Assembly: GCF_905196875.1 (NCBI RefSeq)
Contig: NZ_CAJJWO010000031.1
Coordinates: 1-58,995, forward strand
Source: an uncultured Parabacteroides sp.
Lineage (GTDB): Bacteria; Bacteroidota; Bacteroidia; Bacteroidales; Tannerellaceae
DNA length: 58,995 nt
Direction: 5' to 3'
Part shown: piece by piece, positions 1 to 9,636 of the stretch
Layout: every line of letters begins with the position of its first letter
Position numbering within the stretch: position 1 is the first letter of the stretch
Notes under the pieces: model-generated
Told to the model about the DNA's origin: nothing
What the model saw: only the letters and a program-made list of their open reading frames with translations
Database searches by the model: none
Translations under genes and position numbers: made by a program

Positions 1-80
1 TTCCCTCCGATTTTAAACTGTGCAGAAGCAGTCAGGCTGACACCTGCCAGCAAAATTACTGATAATAACGTTGTTCTCAT
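1..80 (-). CDS. Secreted protein, N-terminal fragment (runs off window)
   Basis: Reading from the ATG at 80 toward 1 gives 26 residues that start MRTTLLSVILLAGVSLTASA and continue QFKIGG. This is a classic Sec signal peptide with a signal peptidase I type Ala-x-Ala end. The rest of the protein lies outside the window, so its function cannot be said. It follows the thioredoxin-like lipoprotein (stop at 100) by 19 bp on the same strand, so the two are probably co-transcribed. Confidence 0.7.
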   Translation of the reverse strand, partial: MRTTLLSVILLAGVSLTASAQFKIGG

Positions 81-99
81 ACTCAATTTTTATATATAC

Positions 100-1029
100 T
101 TAGTTTGTTTGCATTTGCAAAAATTCCATCAACTGGTTAAATGTGATATCTTTTAATATAACTCTTTTCGTTTTATCCAACAGGTAGAGGGTTGGTATCG
201 CTTTCAGATCATATATCTCATCATTTTTCAGGCTGACAGTATTATCATATGAATTGATCCAGGCTACCGGGACATCCGGAATATGTTTACGCCAGGCTTC
301 CAGGTCCTCATCGGGATAAACGGCAAGTATTTTCAGTTTATTATCAGACATCATTCGACCGATCAACGGATTCGCCGACAGCTGTTCTGTTATTTCTTTA
401 CAGGCATGGCAATCCGGATTGTAGAAAAATAATAAAAGATAATCGGTTTTTACATTATATAATGTACCTGTTTTCCCGTTGGCCAGGGTATAAGTAAAGT
501 CTGTTGCCGGCTCGCCTACCTTATTCTTCAATGCAAGTTCCAGTAAATGGGCGGGACGGATCTTGTTTACTTCGTCGAAAACCGGTGCAGCCAGCACGGA
601 TTCAAGCACAGGAATATACAAAGATTCATCGCGCATCGGAGAATTAGGATCGTAAAGATACTTTTCATACAGACCGGCCATATAAGCAAAAAAGGTACTA
701 TCGGCCGTAGCCTTGTGCATCATGGCTTTGATAGAAGAAGTCGCAATTTCCGGTGCCACATATTTCATCAGGTCGATATAGTTGGTAAGGGCTTGTTCCG
801 TAATATCCGGCAGATGGATATACGCCGTATCAGTAAAATCGAATTTATCCCAGTAATGCTGGACCAGATATTTAGCACGTTCACCCGGATCGGTAATCAT
901 ACTGGGAACGGGAACCATTTCAAATGTTTTCGACGTTGTATCCTCTTTTTCTGTTTTTACCGTTTGCTGACCGTGACATGAACTAAAAATCAACGCAAAT
1001 GCCAACAAGCAAAGTATTCTGACTATCAT
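100..1029 (-). CDS. Thioredoxin-fold lipoprotein, DUF5106-like
   Basis: A 309-residue protein with a lipoprotein signal peptide (lipobox near IFSSC, Cys18). The middle is helical and resembles the DUF5106 region that precedes thioredoxin folds in Bacteroidales. The C-terminal half is a TlpA/AhpC-like thioredoxin domain with a CHAC redox pair at about residues 207-210, preceded by the FFYNPDC context typical of that fold. It probably acts at the periplasmic or outer-membrane face as a disulfide or peroxide thiol enzyme; the substrate is unknown. It seems to be the first gene of a unit continuing into the gene at 80. The family call rests on motif and layout, so the DUF name is less certain than the thioredoxin fold. 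Confidence 0.8.
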   Translation of the reverse strand: MIVRILCLLAFALIFSSCHGQQTVKTEKEDTTSKTFEMVPVPSMITDPGERAKYLVQHYWDKFDFTDTAYIHLPDITEQALTNYIDLMKYVAPEIATSSIKAMMHKATADSTFFAYMAGLYEKYLYDPNSPMRDESLYIPVLESVLAAPVFDEVNKIRPAHLLELALKNKVGEPATDFTYTLANGKTGTLYNVKTDYLLLFFYNPDCHACKEITEQLSANPLIGRMMSDNKLKILAVYPDEDLEAWRKHIPDVPVAWINSYDNTVSLKNDEIYDLKAIPTLYLLDKTKRVILKDITFNQLMEFLQMQTN

Positions 1030-1048
1030 ATCTTTATGTTTTATGGTA

Positions 1049-1080
1049 CAAATATAATAGTTACTAAAGTTTCAAATATA
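1049..1080 (-). promoter_or_regulatory. Candidate Bacteroidales promoter for the thioredoxin-like lipoprotein
   Basis: Two copies of TATATTTG, a match to the Bacteroidales -7 box TAnnTTTG, lie on the minus strand at 1049-1056 and 1073-1080, just upstream of the ATG at 1029. Neither has a clear TTG box at the ideal 19-21 bp spacing, so which one is used is uncertain. Confidence 0.4.
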
Positions 1081-1102
1081 ACTTTAACCAATTATTTTAC
1101 AT

Positions 1103-1148
1103 AAAAAACCATTCTGACTTTCCTGTTTATAAAGAAATGTCAGAATGG
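1103..1148 (-). terminator. Rho-independent terminator after the giant adhesin gene
   Basis: A perfect 10-bp stem, CCATTCTGAC with GTCAGAATGG (1109-1118 and 1139-1148), is followed on the minus strand by a run of T at 1103-1108. It lies 24 bp beyond the stop of the 2134-residue gene and closes the first fimbrial unit. Confidence 0.85.
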
Positions 1149-1171
1149 CTTCATATCTTAATATTCAGTTT

Positions 1172-4100
1172 TTAACGAATAATCACCTTTTCAGTTTTCT
1201 GCCGGTTGCGGGTGATTACGGTAATCAGAGCGACTTGTTCAGGTATCAAAACGCTGAGTGAAACCGAACTTTGCCGGATAGCTCGTTTGTTATATATCAA
1301 CCTACCGTTCAAAGCATGTATCTTCACTGATTCAATCGGATCGTCGACAGAACTGCTCGCCATGACTCTGCCTTTACCGACAGCAATACGTATACCCGAA
1401 TCCGGAATGTCATCCTCTTTTATTTCTCCTATTCGCAGAAATAACCTTCCTTCTACAGAGCCGGTCTGGTTATCGAATGTATACTCGGGATTCTCCCTCA
1501 TATTTTGCAATGTACCCGTGAAGGTATCCTGCAGATAAATATCCTGGAAAGTATCAAACGTTTCCATTCCGGACAGGCGAAGCATCAGCTTACCTTTGAC
1601 ATCGGTACGGATACCCAACTCAATGGGTTCCGACAAATCGCCCAACGTATGGATGGAAGCAGCCTTTCCATCCAGCAACGTATATAAAACGGCGGGAGTC
1701 ATGTTGTCTTTCGAGAAGAGGGTCCACATATCCTTACGCACCTGGTACCGATTTTTCTCAAACGGCACATATTTCAGGCGGATATGACTTTGGGCAACCT
1801 GGTCGCGCAACACATCCATCCGCAATGTTGCTTCTTCCGGGCTACGGGTGGATCGCGATCGCAGAGTGATATCAGACGTTGTCATCGACATCGAAAAGTT
1901 GAATTGAAGACTGGATATCTCTCCCGTTTTTTCTACAATAAAAGATTGCATAGGTGCAATCAGATTCGGATCATCTGAAAAGACTCCCGGATTATAGGCT
2001 TCAAACGTTTCATTATCCGTCCATATATAGTAACCGCCTGTTATAGACGGATTCATTCTTTTAAATTCCCCAAAATCCAGATGTGACATAAAAGGATTCC
2101 CCAACAGAGCTGTCGTGTAAGTACTTTTATCGTCTTTCACTTCCACATCAAATCCTTCGATTTTCCTGTTCGAAGGCAGGTTGCCATCCATAGCTATACG
2201 TTGCTCATAAGTAAACCGCCCCAGACCTGTTCGATCCATTTCCTTTGTTTCCCCCAGATAGACACCATGGTAATTCCACATAGAATAAGTTGCACTGTCT
2301 TTTGGAAAACGGAAAGACTGCAATTGCTGCTCAAGATCTTCTCCATCGTAAACCCCGATAGCGTATCCCAGCCCCGGATACAATTCTTCGGTCAGTGTAT
2401 TGAAAGGATTCGAGAAATCACCAGTCACCTTTGCCGGAGTATCTTGTGTCTGTGGGTTGGTCGTGTTGTATTTCATCATATAGACTGCCGGATTCTGCCG
2501 TTTTACACTTCCTTCGACAAAATAATCACCGGAATATATGGCACGCAAAGGAGCCGAGACAGTATACCAACGACCGGGTTTCACATCGAGATCGACTTCG
2601 GCAAACCGGTAGTTCAAATAATTCGTACGAGCCACGCCGCCTCCCATCTTGAATATAATGGTATCGCAAGCGGGACGGAGAGAAAAACCGGTATCATTTT
2701 GCTTTTCTTTCTGAAGATTCAGATATAACTGGCTATTGGTATAATCATTTACCAAGTTCAACGAATCCACCGTCGGTTCTATCAACAAAGGATAATGATC
2801 TAACAGGGTCGTTTGATTCACATCGATCGATCCGTTGGGAATAATCACATTGGTACAGGAACCGGGTACCCCATTATCCCAGTTACGGAAATCGTTCCAG
2901 TTATTGGCCTCTCCTTCGCCGGTCCAGGTGGTTACCTTGGGGAATAAAACAAACTCATGCGTGGACGCTTCAGTACATCCAACGGAGTTGTTAGCTGTCA
3001 ACGAAACGGTATAGAATCCCGGAGCATAGTCTTCCAGCTTCAATCTCATTGTTTTTGCTGTGGTATCGGCGAGAACTGTCCCGCCTACCATCCAGGTATA
3101 ACTTACATAAGGACTACTTTCACTCACTTGCGTATCCTGATTGGTAATAGTTATATACCCATCTTCATCCACATCGGAATAACAGAATGCTGTTCTGTTG
3201 CCGGCTAGTGAAGGTGCGGGAAGAATATCCACGGAAGCTGCAAAAATCAACTCGCGAGGTTCCGACACGGCCAAACAGGCATAGTTCGGAGTATCGTTGA
3301 AGGCTCCCGACTGACCTACCACTAAACGATAATATCCATTATTGGCAGCCGTAAAACGATCGATCACGAGGCTCGATTTCTCTGTCGTGATCACTCCGGA
3401 AGTCACATTACCGATGGAACCGACGGGTTGCCACGGACCGTCTTTACCGGTAGAACTGAACTCCCATCGATAATCGAGGTAATTTCCCAGGGTACCGTCA
3501 TCGGTATAAGTTCCTTGCAGGATGGCCACACCTTCTTCTCTCGCACAAACATAACCGCTTACAGACGGTACGAGAGTGACGGGAGGAATGACCAGATAGA
3601 TTTCGATATCATCCATCAACGCATCATTTCCACCTCCGGTACCAAAGTTATTATTGACTACTTCCAAAGTTATACCTGTTACTCCCTCCGGAACAAAGAA
3701 TCTGAATCCGTATTGTCTCCATCTATTTCCTTCCGCATCGAGCATATTACCGGAAAGATATTCGGCTAATACCTCTCCGGTATCCGTATTCGTCAATATA
3801 AATTTAAGATTCACCTTCTCCAGTCCGTTCCAATTTACAAAGCTGGTAAACCAACCGGTAATAACTAACTCTATATTCCGGCATGCCCCCAGGTTAGTTA
3901 GCTGATGGGTATAGAAACGTCCGGGATTTTCCGTCGCGTTCACAGCTACCAGATAGCCATGAGTCTCATTAGGCTGGTCTTCATAAATATGGTCTGCCAT
4001 CTTCATCCATCCCCCGCTACTACCTCCAGGACTTTCCTTCGTGATTATATAACCGCCTTCCGGCAAATCCTGGTCGTCTATCTTATGCTGTTCATAATCT

Positions 4101-7100
4101 ATTTTAATGTGATCAATAGGTTCTTGCTTTACTTTCGGATCACCGGGATCTGTTCCTCCAAAACTTTCCCGGTGTATACGGCGAGCTTTTGCCGGAGATA
4201 CAACAGCATCCACACTGCCACACAGATAACCCGGCTGTAAAGAGTATGCGACTCTCTTCATATCGGGAACAGGTATTCCTTGGGCGTCGCATATCTCTAC
4301 CCAATATGTCCTTTCTTTAAACTGTCCTTCCGTATTTCTTTCGTTCTGGACAGACATGGTATGTGTCTTTCCGTCGGAGACTATAATAGGATCCTTAACA
4401 GCCTGCTCTGAAGGAAATTTCTGAGTATAATCATACTCGTCCTGATCGGGTAACAGATCTTCCGCACCTCCGAATTCACTGGTGTACCATTTATACGTAA
4501 TCCCAGGTATTTCGGGTACTTCCATATGAATAAGCGAAGGTAAATAACCGGGTTCCCCCCTGCTCACCATTCCAGGAGAATATTCACCATTACTTCCTCT
4601 GTAAAAAGAAGCCTGTCCATCCGTCATATTATCAGGACAAACAAAATAAATTTTTGACATAGAGATGTCTTTCGGAATAAATTTAACCGGATCGGAATGG
4701 GCGGATCCATTATTTCCCGTTATCATAAAGCGATAATAAACAGGTTCTTCAATAGGTACTGTCGTATAATCGGTTGTAAAGTTAGCATTTGCATGAGTTC
4801 CGGTAGACCCGGTTCCAGTACAATTGACCCATGCACCGTTTTCAGAGCGTACCTGCCATTGGTAGGTCAGCGTACCGGTCAAATTACCGCACGCATATGA
4901 CCCCGTAAGTGTTTCTTTCCGGCCGGATAATACAGGGATTTCCGCGCCTGCAGGCGTCAATATTTGTACCGGACCTAATGCCTTTATTTCAATATCATCC
5001 AGGGCAAAAGCCTTACCCCAGTCCCATTCTCCTTCCGCAAGTATGGAAAGTGTGGCAGATGTTGCACCTTGCGGTACAAAAAAGTCGATTCCATATTGTA
5101 TCCAGGGGGCACTACTTCCTCCGTTAATCTCCCCGGTCGTTATTTCCTGTGTACTTCCGTTGTTGAAACTTACAAGAAATTTGAAATTCTGCCTGGTGTT
5201 AGGGTTTTTCTCCAAATTGGCAATCCAGGCTTTAAACGACAGCTTCGAGCCGGCACACAGATCAGAAAGCGTAGTCGTATAAAATTTCATGATTTCACCG
5301 TCTAATGCTTTCCTCGCATGCACCAACAAAAAGTAACCGTCTTTACAATCGGAATGATCCGTTACATCCGTATACCAGTCTGTCGTGCTTTCAGAACCTC
5401 CATTCGACCAGTAATTCGGATACACCTGATTGGTAATTATATAGTAGCCGCTTCCCGGGTTGGGTCTTACAGTTCCCGCATCTACATTTACATAATCATA
5501 TCCGGGAATAACATACAAATTGTCTGCTTTATAAACAAAATTCTGTGTGGAACCACAGCCTCCGAAATCTTCCCGGATCAGATAATCGGCATCCCGGAAC
5601 ACTTGTACAGGCGCAGAGGTCAAAGCCCCTGTAAAATCGTTACTGGCATTACTTCCATCGATTATCGATACTCTGTAATAATAACCATCTTCCACAGGAG
5701 ATACATATGTAGCGAACATTCCGCTAAGCCCTGTAGCAGAGCCATCCAAGGCCGTAATATCTGTCCATCCGCTACTGCCGTCAGCACTTTTTTGCCATCT
5801 GTATTTTATAGAAGGACTGACATATTTGTAATCCACAGCAAAGTTCACATTGGAACCGACTGTACTCCCTGATGCAGGAGAGGTGATGGTTACATATGAT
5901 TCATAGTCCGTAAGGGATATGTCATCGAGGCCAAGCCAGAGATTATCGCCTACGGACGAGATACGTATTTTAACGGTACTTCCTGAATAATTACGAGGAA
6001 TGTAAAACCGTACTTCTCTTTCTTCCCAGTCGTCGCTTACCTCAAATTCTACAGAATTCATTACAGTACCTCCAGCACTCTTCACCTCCAGCTTAAACTG
6101 ATTACCCGTTACCTTTCCCCAAAGGGCCACCTGCCATGCTTTAAGGGAAAAAGATTGTCCCAACATATCTGTCGTTACCGGAATAACAGCTTCATAAAGG
6201 GTCTTCTCTGCTCCTGTTTTATTCACGGCATACATAAAATAGCCTCTCGAATTGTCACCTGGGAAACTATGGTCGTCAAAAACACCTTTGCCACCTCCGT
6301 CTGCATATCCCCATTTCCATTTTTCACCAGAGAATCCCGGAAGAGGTAACTGCCATCCGGCCAGTTTTGTGATCGCATATAAGGCTGCTCCGTCTACCTC
6401 CAACTCAATCGGCCTTGTACCGTAAGCCTGTTCGGCTTTGTCTCTGTTGCCTTCGGTGTTATCAGGTTGTCCGTAAGTAAAATCCGTTGTCATGGCCGGT
6501 TGTGTACCGGTCGTCATCCACCAGTCGTCCGAAGCTCCGGAAAGGGCGGTCTGATCGGTAGAGGGCCAACTTCCGCCGAAATCTTCCCTTAACAGATACT
6601 CAGTAGCTGTGTACTTTACCGTGATCACATCCGAATACAAAGTTTCACTACCGGCAGTAACCTTTAGCCTGTAATAGACATTCCCTTCCGTACTTTCCGC
6701 CGTCGGAGTGAACCCGGCTGTAAAAGATGATGCATTTCCCGATCCTGTCGCCCCCGTACCAGTAGCCGCAATCCACGAACTTCCATTGTGTTTTTGCCAG
6801 ACATAGGTATAATTTCCGCTACCTAAAGGATTCGCATATTTCGCCTGGAAAGGAGTAGCAACCTGTGTATTGATTTTTGTATAAGCGTTCAATGATACGG
6901 GAGAGGTCATTTGTATGGCCTTCATGGTTACCGTAATATCGTCTACTCCAAACTTATGCATACTACCGCCATCGCCATATCCATATTGATCGACAATACT
7001 AAAAGTAATAGCTCCATCCTGTGTAGCAGCAACCGCATACGACCAAAATTTCCATTGACCGCTCGAATCATAAAATAGATCCGACGTTCTTGTCTGATTG

Positions 7101-7576
7101 TCCAGGCCCGCCCCCGTAGCCTGTATCTTAAAATTATATCCGCCATCCACATCTTTGTAATAAACACCGAACGTTACAAGCTCTCCTTTCCTTACATAAG
7201 GGACAGTAGTGGCATATATCTTTTTGGGAATAATACCAGCTTCCTTCACGGCTAAAAGATAATATCCGGTTCCTGTCGTATGATCGGGATGGTCATAATT
7301 ATGACCGACCCAGGTTGAATTTTTAGTAATAATGCACTCTCCGGCATTACCGGCCATATTTGCTTCAGTAGCATAGCTAAAATCATAGAAATTCCAAAAA
7401 CCCGGATCGGGTAATATGTAATTGCTGCTGAATACGGCTCTTTCAAAATCTTCCCTGACGACCTTTACTTTTGTTGCCTGCTGCGCTTTTACCTGTCCGC
7501 CTATCAATAATAGTCCCAGGAATATGAAGAGTTGTATCCGTTTAAAACAGATTGTCTTTCTTGAAATATTTTTCAT
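1172..7576 (-). CDS. Giant modular surface adhesin with T9SS-like C-terminal domain
   Basis: A 2134-residue secreted protein with a signal peptide ending in VKAQ. Four related modules start with a REDFGG-like motif at about residues 39, 328, 665 and 1133. Each continues into a beta-rich jelly-roll-like unit with a G-Y-F/L segment, a W-x-x-Y/R strand and an aspartate pair (LDDI, MDDI), resembling MAM or carbohydrate-binding folds. Ig-like segments sit between them (Y-x-W-Q-x2 patterns). Further on come a PKD-like stretch (about 1440-1520), a WTGEG...NW motif common in Bacteroidota surface proteins, and a last ~70 residues (VKIHALNGRLIYN...EKVIIR) like a type A T9SS sorting domain. It is 15 bp downstream of an Mfa1-like gene, so it may be a fimbria-associated adhesin. 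Ligand unknown. Confidence 0.75.
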   Translation of the reverse strand: MKNISRKTICFKRIQLFIFLGLLLIGGQVKAQQATKVKVVREDFERAVFSSNYILPDPGFWNFYDFSYATEANMAGNAGECIITKNSTWVGHNYDHPDHTTGTGYYLLAVKEAGIIPKKIYATTVPYVRKGELVTFGVYYKDVDGGYNFKIQATGAGLDNQTRTSDLFYDSSGQWKFWSYAVAATQDGAITFSIVDQYGYGDGGSMHKFGVDDITVTMKAIQMTSPVSLNAYTKINTQVATPFQAKYANPLGSGNYTYVWQKHNGSSWIAATGTGATGSGNASSFTAGFTPTAESTEGNVYYRLKVTAGSETLYSDVITVKYTATEYLLREDFGGSWPSTDQTALSGASDDWWMTTGTQPAMTTDFTYGQPDNTEGNRDKAEQAYGTRPIELEVDGAALYAITKLAGWQLPLPGFSGEKWKWGYADGGGKGVFDDHSFPGDNSRGYFMYAVNKTGAEKTLYEAVIPVTTDMLGQSFSLKAWQVALWGKVTGNQFKLEVKSAGGTVMNSVEFEVSDDWEEREVRFYIPRNYSGSTVKIRISSVGDNLWLGLDDISLTDYESYVTITSPASGSTVGSNVNFAVDYKYVSPSIKYRWQKSADGSSGWTDITALDGSATGLSGMFATYVSPVEDGYYYRVSIIDGSNASNDFTGALTSAPVQVFRDADYLIREDFGGCGSTQNFVYKADNLYVIPGYDYVNVDAGTVRPNPGSGYYIITNQVYPNYWSNGGSESTTDWYTDVTDHSDCKDGYFLLVHARKALDGEIMKFYTTTLSDLCAGSKLSFKAWIANLEKNPNTRQNFKFLVSFNNGSTQEITTGEINGGSSAPWIQYGIDFFVPQGATSATLSILAEGEWDWGKAFALDDIEIKALGPVQILTPAGAEIPVLSGRKETLTGSYACGNLTGTLTYQWQVRSENGAWVNCTGTGSTGTHANANFTTDYTTVPIEEPVYYRFMITGNNGSAHSDPVKFIPKDISMSKIYFVCPDNMTDGQASFYRGSNGEYSPGMVSRGEPGYLPSLIHMEVPEIPGITYKWYTSEFGGAEDLLPDQDEYDYTQKFPSEQAVKDPIIVSDGKTHTMSVQNERNTEGQFKERTYWVEICDAQGIPVPDMKRVAYSLQPGYLCGSVDAVVSPAKARRIHRESFGGTDPGDPKVKQEPIDHIKIDYEQHKIDDQDLPEGGYIITKESPGGSSGGWMKMADHIYEDQPNETHGYLVAVNATENPGRFYTHQLTNLGACRNIELVITGWFTSFVNWNGLEKVNLKFILTNTDTGEVLAEYLSGNMLDAEGNRWRQYGFRFFVPEGVTGITLEVVNNNFGTGGGNDALMDDIEIYLVIPPVTLVPSVSGYVCAREEGVAILQGTYTDDGTLGNYLDYRWEFSSTGKDGPWQPVGSIGNVTSGVITTEKSSLVIDRFTAANNGYYRLVVGQSGAFNDTPNYACLAVSEPRELIFAASVDILPAPSLAGNRTAFCYSDVDEDGYITITNQDTQVSESSPYVSYTWMVGGTVLADTTAKTMRLKLEDYAPGFYTVSLTANNSVGCTEASTHEFVLFPKVTTWTGEGEANNWNDFRNWDNGVPGSCTNVIIPNGSIDVNQTTLLDHYPLLIEPTVDSLNLVNDYTNSQLYLNLQKEKQNDTGFSLRPACDTIIFKMGGGVARTNYLNYRFAEVDLDVKPGRWYTVSAPLRAIYSGDYFVEGSVKRQNPAVYMMKYNTTNPQTQDTPAKVTGDFSNPFNTLTEELYPGLGYAIGVYDGEDLEQQLQSFRFPKDSATYSMWNYHGVYLGETKEMDRTGLGRFTYEQRIAMDGNLPSNRKIEGFDVEVKDDKSTYTTALLGNPFMSHLDFGEFKRMNPSITGGYYIWTDNETFEAYNPGVFSDDPNLIAPMQSFIVEKTGEISSLQFNFSMSMTTSDITLRSRSTRSPEEATLRMDVLRDQVAQSHIRLKYVPFEKNRYQVRKDMWTLFSKDNMTPAVLYTLLDGKAASIHTLGDLSEPIELGIRTDVKGKLMLRLSGMETFDTFQDIYLQDTFTGTLQNMRENPEYTFDNQTGSVEGRLFLRIGEIKEDDIPDSGIRIAVGKGRVMASSSVDDPIESVKIHALNGRLIYNKRAIRQSSVSLSVLIPEQVALITVITRNRQKTEKVIIR

Positions 7577-7591
7577 AACCCTTATGCTTAT

Positions 7592-9550
7592 TTAGAATAT
7601 GATTGACTGATTCCTGATCAGAATATTCGAGTTACTTTTTGTCTCCGGTGTAACAGACCGGGTAGCAGTCTCTATTAATTCGGATCGGGGTATCGGCAGA
7701 ACCGGTGATCCGATAGAGATCATTTTTTCTATATTCAGCTTGTACCAGTTATTCCTGACCACACCGAAACGTCCGTATTTTCCGATACCTCCCGCTTCGG
7801 AAACAGAAAAATGTTCGATCGGCACTTCATAATACATTTCACCGTTTTTATAGAATGAAAGATTAGCTGATTCAGCCGGTTCCTCGTTTTTCCAATTGGA
7901 AAAATCAAAGCCGGGATGATCCTCTTTAAACTGCCTGATAGCTTCGAGAATACCGTCCCTAAGATAGATATGAATATGTTCCGTCGTAGAGGCAGAGGCA
8001 TAGATCGCCACATCCTCCGGACGAAGAATAAAAAAGGTGGTATTATCTTTGTTATAGTTATTATATTTATAATTTTCAATATCCTTATTTCCGCCTTTAA
8101 AAACGAAAAAGTCACCGATCGGTTTTAACGGAAGTGTCGGATTCACCTCCGTATCGTTCTCTCCGAACTGTTCTCTTTTAAGAATCGCTTTAAAGATAAC
8201 CCGGGTCACGACATCTCTCTTTTGTTCGCTTTGAGTCATGGTATTTTCAGGTATATACACCGGTTGGGTGCTACCTTTATCCCATGACCAGTAATTATAA
8301 TATTTGTATCCGGAGAGTTGCGGATACAACTTTTTAGCCGTGCTACCGGTAATGCCCGGAGTCAATTTGTCGCTACCGGATATATAGTTGAAATTATTCC
8401 CCAGGTTGGTCCCGCCTGTCCCTGAAAAACCAGAGTAATTAGGGTCCTCGGCATAAAAATATTCCCGGTCGATATCTCCCTGTTCTTCCATTACAGTGCC
8501 TCCAGCTTTATAGGTAAGATGTCTGAGCCAATAACTTTTTTTATTGACTATATCGATCTCCCAGGTCAGGTCGGTTGCTACCATATAACGTACCCGGTCA
8601 GAAACGAGCCCCAGGCCATCATACGTATGAAGATAAGGATGCGCACTACACCGTTTCGTTTTCCGGTTAAATTTACCGGTACAACCATGTACCGGACAAT
8701 CGATACAATCTTCCGGTATATCGTATCCATCATCTCCCCAGGGAGCATCAAATTGGTTATTATAATCCAGCAGCATCACAAATCGTCCGTAGGGAGCTAC
8801 AGCAGTAGATCTGGTATCCGGGACACCTATATAATCGCAGGTCACTTTAGCCGCAACACGTTCCAGATTGACAAAGGCCGGACTATTCTCTGCTTTCTCT
8901 TTAGTGGCATAGAAATTTCCCGGTATTAATTCGATTAGTTTCTGGGAATTCAGCATCAGGAAATAAGCCGGTTCTTCATATGTTCCCTCTGCCGTACTCA
9001 CCGTTCGGAAACGGTACATATCAGAAGTATCGAATGCTGCATCAAGAGCACTGACAGGTTCCCCTTTTTCCGTTTTTTCTTTGATCGAATCATTGGGGTT
9101 AATTATGATAAGCATATCATAATTACCTCGCTCAAATGTACGGGCAGTTGTCTGAATAAAAATTCGGCTCCCATCAGTGGCCCAATTATGGAGGTCATTG
9201 CCGGTAACTATAAAATCATTGTTGTCCGGTTGCACCTGTATATCCAAATCCAGACTATATTTAACAACTCCACCATTATAAAAAACCATTCTTACCTCAT
9301 CTATCAGGATTTCCGAAATACTTCCCCTCTCCCCCCCTTCGTAGGCTTTTGTATTCATATAATCATTGGGCAAAGGTATCCTCATTGCTAACGAAAAGAG
9401 ATTTCCGGTTCCATTGGGAATACTTTCTTCAGGTATACCCCCGGGACCATCAATCAAGGTTTCCGTACCCGTGCAAGAGACAAGCCAAAAGGTAGCCCCC
9501 AGCATCAAAAAAATACGATATAAATACTGCTTCATTCTTCTTTTACTCAA
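7592..9550 (-). CDS. Mfa1/FimA-family fimbrial lipoprotein (second subunit)
   Basis: A 652-residue protein with a lipobox (WLVSC) near residue 26; the start could be the first Met or the Met at residue 6. The C-terminal part carries the Mfa1-family signature YGRFGVVRNNWYKLNI, as in the neighbouring major subunit, and the middle shows the family's IPENTM...VTRVIFKA segment. An unusual insert (about residues 279-305) holds CIDCPVHGC and a fourth Cys 11 residues later, a pattern like a metal-binding knuckle. An extra C-terminal tail after the Mfa1 signature makes it longer than the major subunit, which suggests an anchor, tip or adaptor role. It lies between the major subunit and the giant adhesin, with short gaps, in one operon. 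Confidence 0.75.
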   Translation of the reverse strand: MSKRRMKQYLYRIFLMLGATFWLVSCTGTETLIDGPGGIPEESIPNGTGNLFSLAMRIPLPNDYMNTKAYEGGERGSISEILIDEVRMVFYNGGVVKYSLDLDIQVQPDNNDFIVTGNDLHNWATDGSRIFIQTTARTFERGNYDMLIIINPNDSIKEKTEKGEPVSALDAAFDTSDMYRFRTVSTAEGTYEEPAYFLMLNSQKLIELIPGNFYATKEKAENSPAFVNLERVAAKVTCDYIGVPDTRSTAVAPYGRFVMLLDYNNQFDAPWGDDGYDIPEDCIDCPVHGCTGKFNRKTKRCSAHPYLHTYDGLGLVSDRVRYMVATDLTWEIDIVNKKSYWLRHLTYKAGGTVMEEQGDIDREYFYAEDPNYSGFSGTGGTNLGNNFNYISGSDKLTPGITGSTAKKLYPQLSGYKYYNYWSWDKGSTQPVYIPENTMTQSEQKRDVVTRVIFKAILKREQFGENDTEVNPTLPLKPIGDFFVFKGGNKDIENYKYNNYNKDNTTFFILRPEDVAIYASASTTEHIHIYLRDGILEAIRQFKEDHPGFDFSNWKNEEPAESANLSFYKNGEMYYEVPIEHFSVSEAGGIGKYGRFGVVRNNWYKLNIEKMISIGSPVLPIPRSELIETATRSVTPETKSNSNILIRNQSIIF

Positions 9551-9636
9551 TTAATCGTTTGGTGCGGCCCGGCATAATTTTAAGTAAACCGGGACTCTGC
9601 ACCTATAATTTCAAAAATTATATTATCCATATTTTC

